Source: UBA6522 sp965262365 (lineage in GTDB: Bacteria; Pseudomonadota; Gammaproteobacteria; Steroidobacterales; Rariloculaceae). From it: a stretch of 64,000 nucleotides of DNA. The stretch spans positions 4,092,001-4,156,000 of the forward strand of contig OZ253541.1 in NCBI GenBank assembly GCA_965262365.1, in the 5' to 3' direction. The notes below the pieces were generated by a model. The model worked only from the letters and a program-made list of their open reading frames with translations. It was not told the DNA's origin and did not search any database. Positions 8,802 through 17,123 of this stretch are shown here, piece after piece (position 1 is the first letter of the stretch; every line of letters begins with the position of its first letter). A program made the translations under genes and the position numbers.

Positions 8802-9043
8802 ATGTTCGCCGCCATGCCATCCGCCGGCCCCATCGTCGATCCCGCCCTCCAACGGCTGTTCAACGCCCGCTCGTTCGACCAGGTGTTGCGCCGTTCGGTG
8901 CGCCGTTATCTGCGGCGCGGGCGCATGAGCCGGAGCGGATTCGGGCTCGCCGCGGTGGGCGATTCGAAGTTCATGACAGAGCGCTTCGGGCGGGGCCGCA
9001 CGGTGTGCCTGAGCACGGCGGACCGGATCCTGGTCTTTATCGG
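8802..9043 (+). pseudogene. Small HTH-like protein, 3' end lost
   Basis: The frame from ATG 8802 (or 8814) reads MFAAMPS, then RYLRRGRMSRSGFG, GDSKFM, GRGRTVCLSTADRILVFI. This resembles a family of short DNA-binding-like proteins of proteobacterial mobile elements (pattern: F-x-x-x-A-x-GDPxFV ... LRTADRVLxF). At about 9043 the similarity stops and the sequence becomes a TraB C-terminus in another frame, so the gene has lost its tail at a deletion junction. Family assignment is from memory and tentative. Confidence 0.5.
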
Positions 9044-9044
9044 A

Positions 9045-9168
9045 CATCCGCCGCGCCGAGCAGTACCAGCCGGTCATCCAGTTGGCGGCGGGCGCGCCCG
9101 TCACCGTGGTGTTCCTGGAAGGGGCGTGGCTCGACGGGCGGAACACGAACGAATCGGGGAGCGGATGA
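9045..9168 (+). pseudogene. traB: C-terminal fragment of TraB (VirB10-like) conjugation protein
   Basis: Read in its own frame the fragment ends IRRAEQYQPVIQL ... VTVVFLEGAWLDGR and stops at TGA 9166-9168. That is the usual end of F-type/ICE TraB, the outer-membrane-spanning scaffold of the type IV secretion channel. Only about 40 residues remain. The stop overlaps the traV start region, matching the traB-traV order of ICE and F-type transfer operons. Confidence 0.6.
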
Positions 9169-9725
9169 TGAACGGAGTTGCGAAAAGAATCACGAACATG
9201 CGCGCCACCGTCGCCGTGCTGGGCACCCTCGTCCTGGGCGGTTGCGCCACGAGTCACGTGGGCAACACCTGGCAATGCCCGCTCATTGAAGGGCAGCCGT
9301 GCCAGAGCGTCAAGGACGCCGATCCGGCGGCGCAGGTTCTGGCGAACGCGGATATTTCGGACTCCGCTGCTTCAGAGTTGTTTCGTGCCGATAAGGCCCG
9401 GGAGCGGGCGCCGGAAGCGACGTGCCGGGGCGGCTGCCGCCCGTTCGGGTGGTTGCGACGCGCCTTCACCCCGAGAGACGAGGAACAAAAGGACGCGGGC
9501 GTTGATGCGGTCGGTACGGAGGATGGAACTGATGCTCAGGCGGGGACCGCATCCGGGGGCGACGAGTTAGAGCCTGAAGCATCCTGGCGCGACGGCGCCA
9601 GAACGCCGGAGGTGCTCGGGCGAATCTGGATTGCGCCGTATGTGGACGCCGCGGGCGACAACCGGACGAGGTCTATCCCCGCGAGCACGGGGAAACCGAC
9701 CCGTTGGCGATCCAGGGCGAACTGA
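9168..9725 (+). pseudogene. traV: TraV-like conjugal transfer lipoprotein, C-terminus replaced by CRISPR sequence
   Basis: The start is set at the second of two ATGs because GGGGAG (9157-9162) is 5 nt upstream. The protein has a lipoprotein signal (VLGTLVLGGC, Cys around residue 25), the TraV pattern TWQCPLIEGQPCQSV, and the family's near-C-terminal RIWIAPYVD. Normal TraV continues some 20-25 residues beyond that motif. Here the first CRISPR repeat begins at 9670, so the last 18 codons to the stop are array sequence. TraV is the outer-membrane lipoprotein partner of TraK and TraB in the transfer channel. Confidence 0.7.
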
Positions 9726-10692
9726 GCAAGGGTCTATCCCCGCGAGCACGGGGAAACCGCCAGCTCCCAGCTGGCGCCGGCCACCGGCTGGGGTCTATCC
9801 CCGCGAGCACGGGGAAACCCATGGCCAGCGTCGGCGTGCCGATGGTCGCGCAGGTCTATCCCCGCGAGCACGGGGAAACCTCGGCGAAATCCGGGTGGCC
9901 ATCGAGCGCCTGGGGTCTATCCCCGCGAGCACGGGGAAACCGTCGGGCTCGCACGCCGGCTCCCGGCCGCCGTCGATCCACGTGACCGATAAGGGTCTAT
10001 CCCCGCGAGCACGGGGAAACCCCGAGGCTCACGACTCCGGTCTGTGCCGCGCCGGGTCTATCCCCGCGAGCACGGGGAAACCCCTCGGGCGTATCGAACG
10101 TCCCGAGATAGCGCGGGTCTATCCCCGCGAGCACGGGGAAACCGCGGGAATTTCTCAGGACCGGGCAGCCTCTGCGGGTCTATCCCCGCGAGCACGGGGA
10201 AACCGGTTTCGGTGTTTCGCTCCCGGGAGTCGCCCGAGGTCTATCCCCGCGAGCACGGGGAAACCGGTTTCGGTGTTTCGCTCCCGGGAGTCGCCCGAGG
10301 TCTATCCCCGCGAGCACGGGGAAACCCACCGACAAGCCCACCGACGTGGTGCCCATCCGGGTCTATCCCCGCGAGCACAGGGAAACCGACCGGGCCTCGG
10401 CGACCACGTAGTTCGCGACGGGTCTATCCCCGCGAGCACGGGGAAACCAGGGCCTACGGCCTGGTGTTCGAGGAGTCCGAAGGTCTATCCCCGCGAGCAC
10501 GGGGAAACCGGCCTGGGGTGGCATCTGTACTGGCCGGTGTGGGGTCTATCCCCGCGAGCACGGGGAAACCAGAGCGGCCACCTCGCGAGTGGCCGGATCG
10601 TCGGGTCTATCCCCGCGAGCACGGGGAAACCCGACGCGTTGACGACTGAGACTCACCACGCGACGGTCTATCCCCGCGAGCACGGGGAAACC
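9670..10692 (+). CRISPR. Type I-E-like CRISPR array, 17 repeats / 16 spacers, no cas genes
   Basis: A 28-nt repeat (starts GGTCTATCCCCGCG, ends GAGCACGGGGAAACC) recurs every 61 bp. Repeat cores begin at 9671, 9732, 9793, 9854, 9915, 9995, 10056 and then every 61 bp to 10666. Spacers are 33 nt except number 5 (9942-9994), which is about 52 nt. Spacers 9 and 10 are identical. The repeat at 10361 has one G-to-A change. Sequence and stem match type I-E repeats; ending in AAACC favours transcription left to right (inference). No cas1, cas2, cas3 or Cascade gene occurs in the window and neither flank looks like an AT-rich leader, so the array is orphaned here. Confidence 0.97.
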
Positions 10693-10696
10693 ATGA

Positions 10697-10858
10697 CCTT
10701 TGGACCGTCGCCTTCCCGACCAAGACACCCTGCGCAGCGAGGTCGATGCATGGCTGGAGCGGCGCAATCAGGAGGCGATGGGGGGGAGCTGGGGCTTCAC
10801 GACCGAGGATGCGCGCATTAAGCTGAAATCGCTTTATCCATCAATACAAAGCTGCTGA
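10697..10858 (+). pseudogene. C-terminal remnant of an IS630-family transposase
   Basis: Directly after the last CRISPR repeat one frame reads LDRRLPDQDTL ... WLERRNQEA ... WGFTTEDARIKLK SLYPSIQ and stops at 10858. This is the characteristic tail of IS630-type transposases. About 54 codons survive; the catalytic part is missing, apparently cut at the array boundary. Confidence 0.75.
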
Positions 10859-11012
10859 TCCACTAGGCGGTTCGCGCTTTGTCAAGTGCGTCATCCAGAC
10901 AATCCAAGTCCGTCTGCTTGCTGTTTGCTTTCTTGGAAGATCGTGTCCTGGAGCGATTTGTTTCGGTTGCAGGTTTGCCCGGACAGCCGCGTTTGCCATC
11001 GCGTAACCGCAG

Positions 11013-11034
11013 CCAAGGGGGCAAGCCCCCTTGG
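11013..11034 (-). promoter_or_regulatory. Perfect GC-rich hairpin downstream of the variable region
   Basis: On the minus strand CCAAGGGGG-CTTG-CCCCCTTGG forms a 9-bp stem with a 4-base loop, about 40 nt beyond the end of the FGE-fold gene. No U-run follows, so it is a poor intrinsic terminator. In characterised DGRs a hairpin/cruciform just past the variable repeat is needed for retrohoming, so this may be the equivalent (inference). Confidence 0.55.
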
Positions 11035-11064
11035 AACCCCCAAGAGAGGTGAAGAGGTAAGGAT

Positions 11065-12270
11065 TCATGGGGTGAGCGTCCGGGCCACACGGAAGCCGAG
11101 GCTGATGTCCCGGTTCCCGGAGGTGATCCTGTTGCGGTCCGCGGAGCGCAGGCTCCTGGGGTGGTTGAACCAGGAACCGCCACGCAACACGCGCAAGCAA
11201 TCCCTGCTCAACCAAGCGCTGCCGTCCGTCGGCGCGCCCGCGTAACTGCGGTGCCAGCAATCCTCCACCCACTCGCCCACGTTGCCGTGCATGTCGTGAA
11301 CGCCAAACGCGTTGGCCGCAAACGAGCCCACCGGCGCTGTGTATTCCCACTGATCAGCGCATGTGTCGGGAGGTCCATAGTCCCCGCAGTTAGCTCGGTT
11401 AGTTCCAATTGCGTCGCCCCAACTGTACGCCGTCTCAGACCCCGCACGCGCCACGTACTCCCATTCCGCCTCGCTCAACAACCGGTATGGCTCGCCTGTC
11501 TGCGTCGACAGCCACGACACGTAAGCCTGCGCATCGTCCCACGACACGTTGATCACCGGGCGCGTGCCGCGGCCCCACCCGCGATCGTCCGGGCTGTATC
11601 CGCCGCAACCGCCACCCACCACGCACGCGTCCCACTCGGCAAAAGTCACCTCGTACCTCGACACCGCAAATGCCTCCGGAATCGTCACCTCGTGGACCGG
11701 TAACTCGGCATCCCGGCAGTCCTGCCCCGACACGCAGCCCATCCGGAAGCTGCCCGCCGGGATCACCACCATCTCCGGACCCATCGCTTCCACAGCCGCC
11801 TCCAGGGCCTCCGCCTCGGCTTCCAGTCGCGCAGCCTCGGCTTCCAGCCATGCAGCTTCGGCCGCCGCACGTGCGTCGGCTTGCGCCTTGGCCAACTCCG
11901 CCGCGTCGTACAGCTCCAGCGCCGCATCGTAGTGCTCGCCATCCTGCCCCCACTGCTCGAAATACCGAACCAGCGACTCCAGCGCCAGTTCCGGGCGCCC
12001 GGCGCGCTGGGCAGCCTCGGCACGCCTGAACCAGAACGCCTCCGGAATGTCCACGTCCTGCTCGGACTGCAACTCCAGAATCCGTTCGAGCGTCTCCAGC
12101 GCCGCACCAGGATCGCCGCTCCCCAACTCCCGTTCCGCCTGCACGAGATACCGATCGACCAGCACGGCCGGCGGCAACTGCGCGATGGCCAACTCTCCTG
12201 CCGCGGCGCCAACAAGGCACAATGCCGCCAACACCACTCTCGAGCGCAGGTTCAGGACAAGGTTCTTCAT
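11065..12270 (-). CDS. Secreted FGE-sulfatase (SUMF1) fold protein, probable DGR target
   Basis: 401 aa from ATG 12270, preceded by GGAGGTG. Residues 1-30 are a signal peptide; ~35-125 look like TPR helices; ~125-163 are Ala/Glu-rich coiled coil; ~167-401 are the formylglycine-generating-enzyme (SUMF1) fold, with MVVIPAGSFRMG, NVSWDDAQAYVSWLS, YRLLSEAEWEYVARAG and GVHDMHGNVGEWVEDCW. The last 40 residues (LRGGSWFNHPRSL to the end) align with a template-like repeat at 12557-12677. In DGR systems this C-type-lectin-like fold displays the hypervariable surface used for ligand binding. A true sulfatase-activating role is unlikely given the signal peptide and lack of a sulfatase. Confidence 0.85.
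   Translation of the reverse strand: MKNLVLNLRSRVVLAALCLVGAAAGELAIAQLPPAVLVDRYLVQAERELGSGDPGAALETLERILELQSEQDVDIPEAFWFRRAEAAQRAGRPELALESLVRYFEQWGQDGEHYDAALELYDAAELAKAQADARAAAEAAWLEAEAARLEAEAEALEAAVEAMGPEMVVIPAGSFRMGCVSGQDCRDAELPVHEVTIPEAFAVSRYEVTFAEWDACVVGGGCGGYSPDDRGWGRGTRPVINVSWDDAQAYVSWLSTQTGEPYRLLSEAEWEYVARAGSETAYSWGDAIGTNRANCGDYGPPDTCADQWEYTAPVGSFAANAFGVHDMHGNVGEWVEDCWHRSYAGAPTDGSAWLSRDCLRVLRGGSWFNHPRSLRSADRNRITSGNRDISLGFRVARTLTP
11076..11194 (-). repeat. Variable repeat (VR) candidate of a DGR
   Basis: 119 bp at the end of the FGE-fold gene, aligning without gaps to 12559-12677. By my hand alignment, 12 of the 25 template adenines (coding strand) differ here, against 9 of the 94 other positions. 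Adenine-biased change is the signature of DGR mutagenic copying. The 9 non-adenine changes mean the pair has also drifted, or that this VR was copied from a sister template. Confidence 0.65.
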
Positions 12271-12556
12271 CTCACACCTCCGGGGCCTATCCGGGCAACG
12301 AGCATCGACACGGCATGCACAACCATCGTCCGCCTCATGGAAGCATACTCTGACCACGACAGCGCCGCATCGACCATTCCAAGACCCTGGGGCCTGGGGC
12401 CGAGCCAGGCGCAGGCCGGGCGGGCGCACAAAACACGGCGCCGCACCTCCTCCGTCGCGCGGAGCAAGAGGCGCGGCGCCGTCACTCTCATCATGAACCG
12501 CCGTGGACGCTCATCGCGCATCGGGCGGCGCCGTGACGCAGCCCGTTCCGGCCGTC

Positions 12557-12677
12557 GAGCGTGCGGGCCACACGGAACCCGTTGTTGTCGTTCCGGTTCC
12601 CGGTGGCGTTCCTGTTGCGGTTCGCCGAGCGCAGGTTCCCCGGGGTGTTGTTCCAGGAACCGCCGCGCAACACGCGC
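12557..12677 (-). repeat. Template repeat (TR) candidate of a DGR
   Basis: Read on the minus strand it would encode GGSWNNTPGNLRS, ANRNRNATGNRNDNN, GFRVART. It is packed with AAC codons at positions that vary in DGR target proteins. It has no start codon or complete domain of its own, directly follows the RT remnant, and precedes the target gene. The last bases (GTGGCCCGCACGCTC against GTGGCCCGGACGCTC in the VR) resemble an IMH*/IMH pair. Confidence 0.65.
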
Positions 12678-12702
12678 CAGGGGGCGGGTCAGGCTCCCGC
12701 GC

Positions 12703-12840
12703 CGGATCGAACCATCCGCCGCGAAAGATGGACCGGCGCAAGCGCCAGGTATCGGCGTGCGCGATCCATGACCGCACACGCCGTTCGACATCGTCCCTGG
12801 TCACCGTTTGGTGCCGCCAGCGGTCCCGCAGGCCGCGCAG
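12703..12840 (-). pseudogene. C-terminal remnant of a DGR-type reverse transcriptase
   Basis: Starting exactly at the IS21 boundary (12840), the minus strand reads LRGLRDRWRHQ, VTRDDVERRVRSWIAHA, DTWRLRRSIFRGGW. The motif SxxSWxxHAxxxDTWxLRRxxF is how retron/DGR-type RTs end after the thumb domain. About 46 residues remain; the catalytic domain is not elsewhere in the window. The frame stays open through the TR to 12511, as in DGRs where RT and TR overlap. Assignment rests on my memory of the family. Confidence 0.55.
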
Positions 12841-13022
12841 TCTACAGCGACAATCAAGATGAGAACCCAGCGACAATCAGGATGAGAATGCCGCCGCCTC
12901 TCGCCTTGGGAGGGAGGGCATAGCCCGATCGAGCAAGGCGAGAGGCGGCGAGGCCGAGAGCCGCGCTTCGTGATCGCGACAGGATTGGCTAAGTTGTTCC
13001 GTTATCTCAGGGACGGACATCG

Positions 13023-14558
13023 ATGCCAGGCAGTCATATTACCGATCGTCAAGTGAGGCTTTACATGCAATTTAAACAACAGACTGCGCTGCAGGCGGCC
13101 GCCGCGAAGGCCGGCTTCAGCACCGCCACGGCCTACCGGATCGAGGAGGATCCGCGGCTTCCCTCCACCAAGAAGAAGACTCGGGGCCGACGCCGGGCCG
13201 ATCCGCTGGCGGGGATCTTCGACGAGGAACTCGTTCCAATGCTGGAGCAGACGCCGGGCATTCGCACGGTGGCGCTGTTCCAGGAACTGATGCGCCGCCA
13301 TCCCGAACTCGGCCCCGGCGTTCGCCGGACGCTGGAGCGGCGGGTGCGGGAATGGCGCGCGGTCCACGGTCCGGAGCAGGAGATCGTGTTCCGCCAGACC
13401 CATCCGCCGGGTCAGCTCGGGCTCTCGGACTTTACCGATGCCGGCGCCCTGGGGGTGAGGATCGCCGGGGCGCGGCTCAAACACCTCCTGTACCACTTCC
13501 GCCTGGCCTACTCCGGGTTCTCTCACGCGCACGTGGTACTGGGCGGGGAGAGCTTCACCGCCTTGGCCGAGGGGCTGCAAAACGCCCTGTGGAGCCTCGG
13601 CGGGGCACCGCAGGAACACCGCAGCGACAGCCTCTCGGCGGCGTACCGCAACCTCAAGCGCAACCAGCGCGAGGACGCCACGGCACGCTACGCGGCGCTG
13701 TGCGCGCACTACGGCATGGCGCCGAGCCGCAACAACCGCGGGGAATCGCACGAGAACGGCGCCGTGGAAGGCCCGCACGGGCATCTCAAGCGTGCCCTGG
13801 CCGACGCGCTGCTGCTGCGCGGCTCCAGCGACTTCGACTGCCTGGGCGAGTACCGCGCCTTCGTCGACGAAGTGGTCGGGCGGCGCAACGCCCACCACCG
13901 TGCCCGCATCGATGTGGAGCGCGCCGTGCTCAAGCCCTTGCCGCGCCAGCGCACCGAGGACTTCGACACGGTCCATGTGCGAGTGACCTCCTCCGGCGGC
14001 TTCATCCTGCGGCGGGTGTTTTACTCCGTGCCCTCGCGTCTGGTGGGCCATCAGTTGACGGTGCGCGTGTACGACGAGCGCCTGGAACTGTTCCTCGGCA
14101 CCACGTATCTGATGCAACTGCCGCGCGGGCGCGTTCAGGCGAACGGGTGCAACGGCCATGTCATCGATTACCGCCACGTCATCCACTCGCTGCGACGCAA
14201 GCCCATGGCGCTGCGCAACCTCGTCTACCGCGACAGCCTGTTCCCGCGCCAGGCATACCGGCGCGCGTTTGACGCGCTCGTGGAAGCCAGGGGCGAACGC
14301 GCCGCCTGCCGCGATACCGTCGCCTTGCTCTCGCTGGCGCACGAACGCACCTGCGAAGCCGAGCTCGCCCAGGCCATCGAAGCCTGCCTGGAGGCCGGCG
14401 CGTTGCCCGACCCCATCGCCCTAGCCGCCCGGTTCGCCCCCGCGCCGCGCACGGTGCCGGAAATCCGGGTCGAGTTGGGCTCGCTCGCCGATTACGATGT
14501 CCTGCTCACGGCGCCGACGTCCGCCGCCGCCACGGCCCGCGCAGGAGACGGCTCATGA
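13023..14558 (+). CDS. istA: IS21-family transposase IstA
   Basis: 511 aa, usual length for IstA. N-terminal helix-turn-helix (ITDRQVRLYMQFKQQ ... AAAKAGFSTATAYRIE), an integrase-core DDE domain (LGLSDFTDAGALG; then SRNNRGESHENGAVE with the catalytic Glu) and a C-terminal beta-rich region. It cuts and joins the element ends. Its TGA overlaps the istB start (ATGA at 14555-14558). Confidence 0.95.
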   Translation: MPGSHITDRQVRLYMQFKQQTALQAAAAKAGFSTATAYRIEEDPRLPSTKKKTRGRRRADPLAGIFDEELVPMLEQTPGIRTVALFQELMRRHPELGPGVRRTLERRVREWRAVHGPEQEIVFRQTHPPGQLGLSDFTDAGALGVRIAGARLKHLLYHFRLAYSGFSHAHVVLGGESFTALAEGLQNALWSLGGAPQEHRSDSLSAAYRNLKRNQREDATARYAALCAHYGMAPSRNNRGESHENGAVEGPHGHLKRALADALLLRGSSDFDCLGEYRAFVDEVVGRRNAHHRARIDVERAVLKPLPRQRTEDFDTVHVRVTSSGGFILRRVFYSVPSRLVGHQLTVRVYDERLELFLGTTYLMQLPRGRVQANGCNGHVIDYRHVIHSLRRKPMALRNLVYRDSLFPRQAYRRAFDALVEARGERAACRDTVALLSLAHERTCEAELAQAIEACLEAGALPDPIALAARFAPAPRTVPEIRVELGSLADYDVLLTAPTSAAATARAGDGS

Positions 14559-15412
14559 GTGCCGTGGATACCGCACAGCTCGACCTGATGTTCACCGAAC
14601 TGCGCCTGCCGACCTTCAAGGCCGCCTGGGCGCAACTGGCCCAACGCGCCGATGCCGAAGGCTGGCCCGCGGCCCGCCTGCTCGGCGCCCTGGCCGAACA
14701 GGAGATCGCCGACCGGGCCCGGCGGCGCTTCGAACGCCATCTCGCCGAGGCCAAACTGCCGCCCGGCAAAACACTCGCCAACTTCGACTTCAACGTCGTG
14801 CCCATGGTCTCCAAGGCCCATGTCAACGCCCTGGTCGCAGGCGACGGCTGGCTGGACCAGGGCGCCAACTTGATCCTGGTCGGCCCGCCCGGGGCCGGGA
14901 AAAGTCACTTGGGGGCAGCGATCGGCCTGGCGCTCATCGAAAACGGCTTCCGTGTCCTGTATGCGCGCACCACCGATCTGGTGCAGAAACTCCAGGTCGC
15001 GCGCCGCGAACTGGTGCTCGAGGCCGCCATCCGCAAACTGCACAAGTACCACCTGCTCATCCTCGACGACATCGCCTACGTGCGTAAGGATCAGGCCGAA
15101 ACCAGCGTCCTGTTCGAACTGATCAGTTCCCGGTACGAGGACCGCTCCCTGCTCGTCACCGCCAACCAGCCGTTCGGCGACTGGGGCTCGATCTTCCCCG
15201 AACAGGCCATGACGCTGGCGGCCATCGACCGGCTCGTGCATCGGGCGACCATCTTCGAACTCAATGTCGAAAGCTATCGCCGCCGCACCGCGGTGGAAAC
15301 CAAACGCGGCCGCGGGCGTATCGCCTCCCGGGCCACGCCAGCCAACACCAAGGTCAAGCTCCCGGGCGGCGCCTCATCGAAGAACAAGCAGGTCCAGGAA
15401 AACAACCCGTGA
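14555..15412 (+). CDS. istB: IS21 transposition helper ATPase IstB
   Basis: 285 aa AAA+ ATPase. Walker A is GPPGAGKS at residues ~110-117 and Walker B is LLILDDIAYV. A DnaC/IstB-like core contains ARTTDLVQKLQVARRE and SLLVTANQPFGDWGSIF. It loads on target DNA and directs IstA. The C-terminal ~40 residues are basic and low complexity. Translationally coupled to istA. Confidence 0.95.
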   Translation: MSAVDTAQLDLMFTELRLPTFKAAWAQLAQRADAEGWPAARLLGALAEQEIADRARRRFERHLAEAKLPPGKTLANFDFNVVPMVSKAHVNALVAGDGWLDQGANLILVGPPGAGKSHLGAAIGLALIENGFRVLYARTTDLVQKLQVARRELVLEAAIRKLHKYHLLILDDIAYVRKDQAETSVLFELISSRYEDRSLLVTANQPFGDWGSIFPEQAMTLAAIDRLVHRATIFELNVESYRRRTAVETKRGRGRIASRATPANTKVKLPGGASSKNKQVQENNP

Positions 15413-15550
15413 CACAACTCCCGATCATGATCCGGCGGCGGCGTTATGAACGCCCCTTGCCTCGTCCGCCTCCGACAAGGCATCATCAACCGTCGCGACA
15501 CCTTCTCAGCTTGATTGTCGCGCTCTTCTCACCCTGCTTGTCGCGCTACA

Positions 15551-16155
15551 CAACCGCTGTCTCTGTTGCTGCACCCGGCCAACGCATCCCTGGTGGCTTC
15601 GGATTGTGTTGAGTAATTCGTTGTGACGAACCCGCCCAAGTTATCGCCCAGGGCCAAGGCTCCGTAAAGCCCGGCAGATGGGCCGGGACCGTTGGTCTGG
15701 CTCGGGTTTTGCGCAGATGGATTGGCCGTTGTTCTGCCCGCCCACTGTTGCGCGGCCGTGACGAAGCATACCGGCTCCCCGAACGGCGAAATCCGTTGCT
15801 CCAGATGGGCCGCTATCTGGCCGTTCGATGCGAGGGCATCGGAAAATAGTTTGTACATCTGCCCTTTGATCCATAGCGCCTCCGCGATGGTATATTCGGT
15901 GGCGTGGTCCGGCTCCAGGGTAGCGCCGCCACCGTCCTTGCATTGGAAGCCTTGCGTCGCCGGGTCGGGGTCAAACCCAACGTGGGCGGCGCCGAAGTCC
16001 GTTACGAACATGTAGTAAACGTATCCACGATACCAGCCGTCCGGCGCTTGTGCCGGGGCCGTCCGTTGCGTTGGCGCAATCTGGTTTTGGCCGAGAGCCT
16101 CGAGCGGCAGGCCGATCAGACTGACGGCAGCAATAAGCGATATGGTTCGGGTCAT
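15551..16155 (-). pseudogene. DUF4189-like secreted protein truncated by IS21
   Basis: Signal peptide MTRTISLIAAVSLIGLPLEALG, then WYRGYVYYMF, and near the end YGALALGDNLGGFVTTNYS, EATRDALAGCSNRDSGC, the pattern of a DUF4189 domain. The domain should continue about 15-30 residues. Instead the reading frame enters the IS21 right end and stops within it (apparent end 15529). Function unknown; likely periplasmic or exported. Confidence 0.65.
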
Positions 16156-16177
16156 CGGATTTCGTTTCGGTCGGTCG

Positions 16178-16663
16178 TCAGTCGATGTCGGCGGCGCACA
16201 TCGACTCTAGCGGTTGGCATATCCACTCGACGTGGTTCTCGTCGTCTGCCAATGCAGATTCCTGGGTGTTCATGCGTGATCGGCACATCCGCATGGCCTC
16301 GGCGTTTGCTGCGCTGCGGTCTTTGTTCGATGCTGCGTATAGCTGTTCCTGGTGTAGCGGTTGCTCGAAATCTTCGAGAGTAATAAAGGATGTTGCCTTG
16401 GCGAGCGCAACGCACTCGCCGCGGTTTGACGTGACCAAAGTCGTTGTGTAGTCCCAGCAGTTTTCTCCGCAGGCGTCTATGGCGTTTAATTCGGCTTGGC
16501 GCCGTTCGGCCGTGCTCCAGCCGAAACCGTAGGTGAGTTCTGTATCCCATACTGCCGGGTCTACGACGTCCTTTCCGGCCACGGCGATGTAGGCCTCGTC
16601 GGGGTTTTGAGCGATGGCCGCTGTCGCGATGATCGCGGCTACGGCGAAAATCCTTACGTTCAT
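16178..16663 (-). CDS. Secreted DUF4189-like protein
   Basis: 161 aa from ATG 16663 (an in-frame ATG at 16675 is also possible). Signal peptide MNVRIFAVAAIIATAAIAQ. The mature part contains YIAVAGKD, WSTAERRQAELNAIDACG and ECVALAKATSF, like the G/W-rich DUF4189 stress-response domain with paired Cys. Its start overlaps the stop of the upstream lipoprotein gene, so the two are co-translated. Function unknown. Confidence 0.65.
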   Translation of the reverse strand: MNVRIFAVAAIIATAAIAQNPDEAYIAVAGKDVVDPAVWDTELTYGFGWSTAERRQAELNAIDACGENCWDYTTTLVTSNRGECVALAKATSFITLEDFEQPLHQEQLYAASNKDRSAANAEAMRMCRSRMNTQESALADDENHVEWICQPLESMCAADID

Positions 16664-16998
16664 CGCTGAAGGCATGGCGTGTCGTATTCGCGCTGGATCG
16701 TCTCGACCTTTCCTTTTCCATCGGCGACTTCATCGGCGTGGCCCGGCGTAATGCCACCGATACCGGAAAACACGATGGCGCTAAGCACGCCGTCCCACAC
16801 GCGTTCTCGGCGTTGCGCCGCAATAGCTTCATCGCGCATGTCGGTCGCGCGGAGGAGCTCTTGAGCGAGCTGCGAACACGACAGCGCCCGATAGAGCTCG
16901 GCCGAAACCGTATTGGGCGCTATGTTTTGCGGAGCCGACGCACATGCGACGAGCGCTGCGGCGATTACGGCGGGTAAGGTAATACGAAGAAGTTGCAT
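16660..16998 (-). CDS. Small lipoprotein
   Basis: 112 aa with a lipobox VACA (Cys ~19) after a hydrophobic signal. It contains ELYRALSCSQLAQELLRATDMRDEAI and a glycine-rich stretch that may insert in a membrane (IVFSGIGGITPG). This resembles small lipoproteins next to DUF4189 genes in proteobacteria. Probably the first gene of a two- or three-gene operon with the downstream secreted proteins. Confidence 0.7.
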   Translation of the reverse strand: MQLLRITLPAVIAAALVACASAPQNIAPNTVSAELYRALSCSQLAQELLRATDMRDEAIAAQRRERVWDGVLSAIVFSGIGGITPGHADEVADGKGKVETIQREYDTPCLQR

Positions 16999-17123
16999 CA
17001 GATCCTCTATTGCGGAGAACCCAGTCTAATCCAATACCGAAATGAGCCTGAAGCGATAGGTTGACTGGGCTGTAGGCGGAGTTTAGTCGCGGGAGAGTCG
17101 GTCGGTCAATCTGGCCGCCATGA

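Larger units (their letters stand above)
12841..15550 (+). mobile_element. IS21-family insertion sequence
   Basis: The left end (12841-12890) has two copies of GCGACAATCA-GATGAGAA. The right end (reverse complement of 15550-15500) has matching copies GCGACAAGCAGGGTGAGAA and GCGACAATCAAGCTGAGAA. Multiple internal repeats in each end are typical of IS21 IstA-binding sites. istA and istB lie between. No clear target duplication is visible and the flanking genes are unrelated (RT tail on the left, DUF4189 protein on the right), suggesting an adjacent deletion. Confidence 0.9.

Noticed and set aside
12557..12677. Simple pseudogene of a second FGE-fold protein
   Set aside because: Possible, but no upstream part of such a gene exists, AAC codons are packed at exactly the variable positions, and an RT-like tail abuts it. 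A TR fits better; kept as the alternative in the DGR finding.
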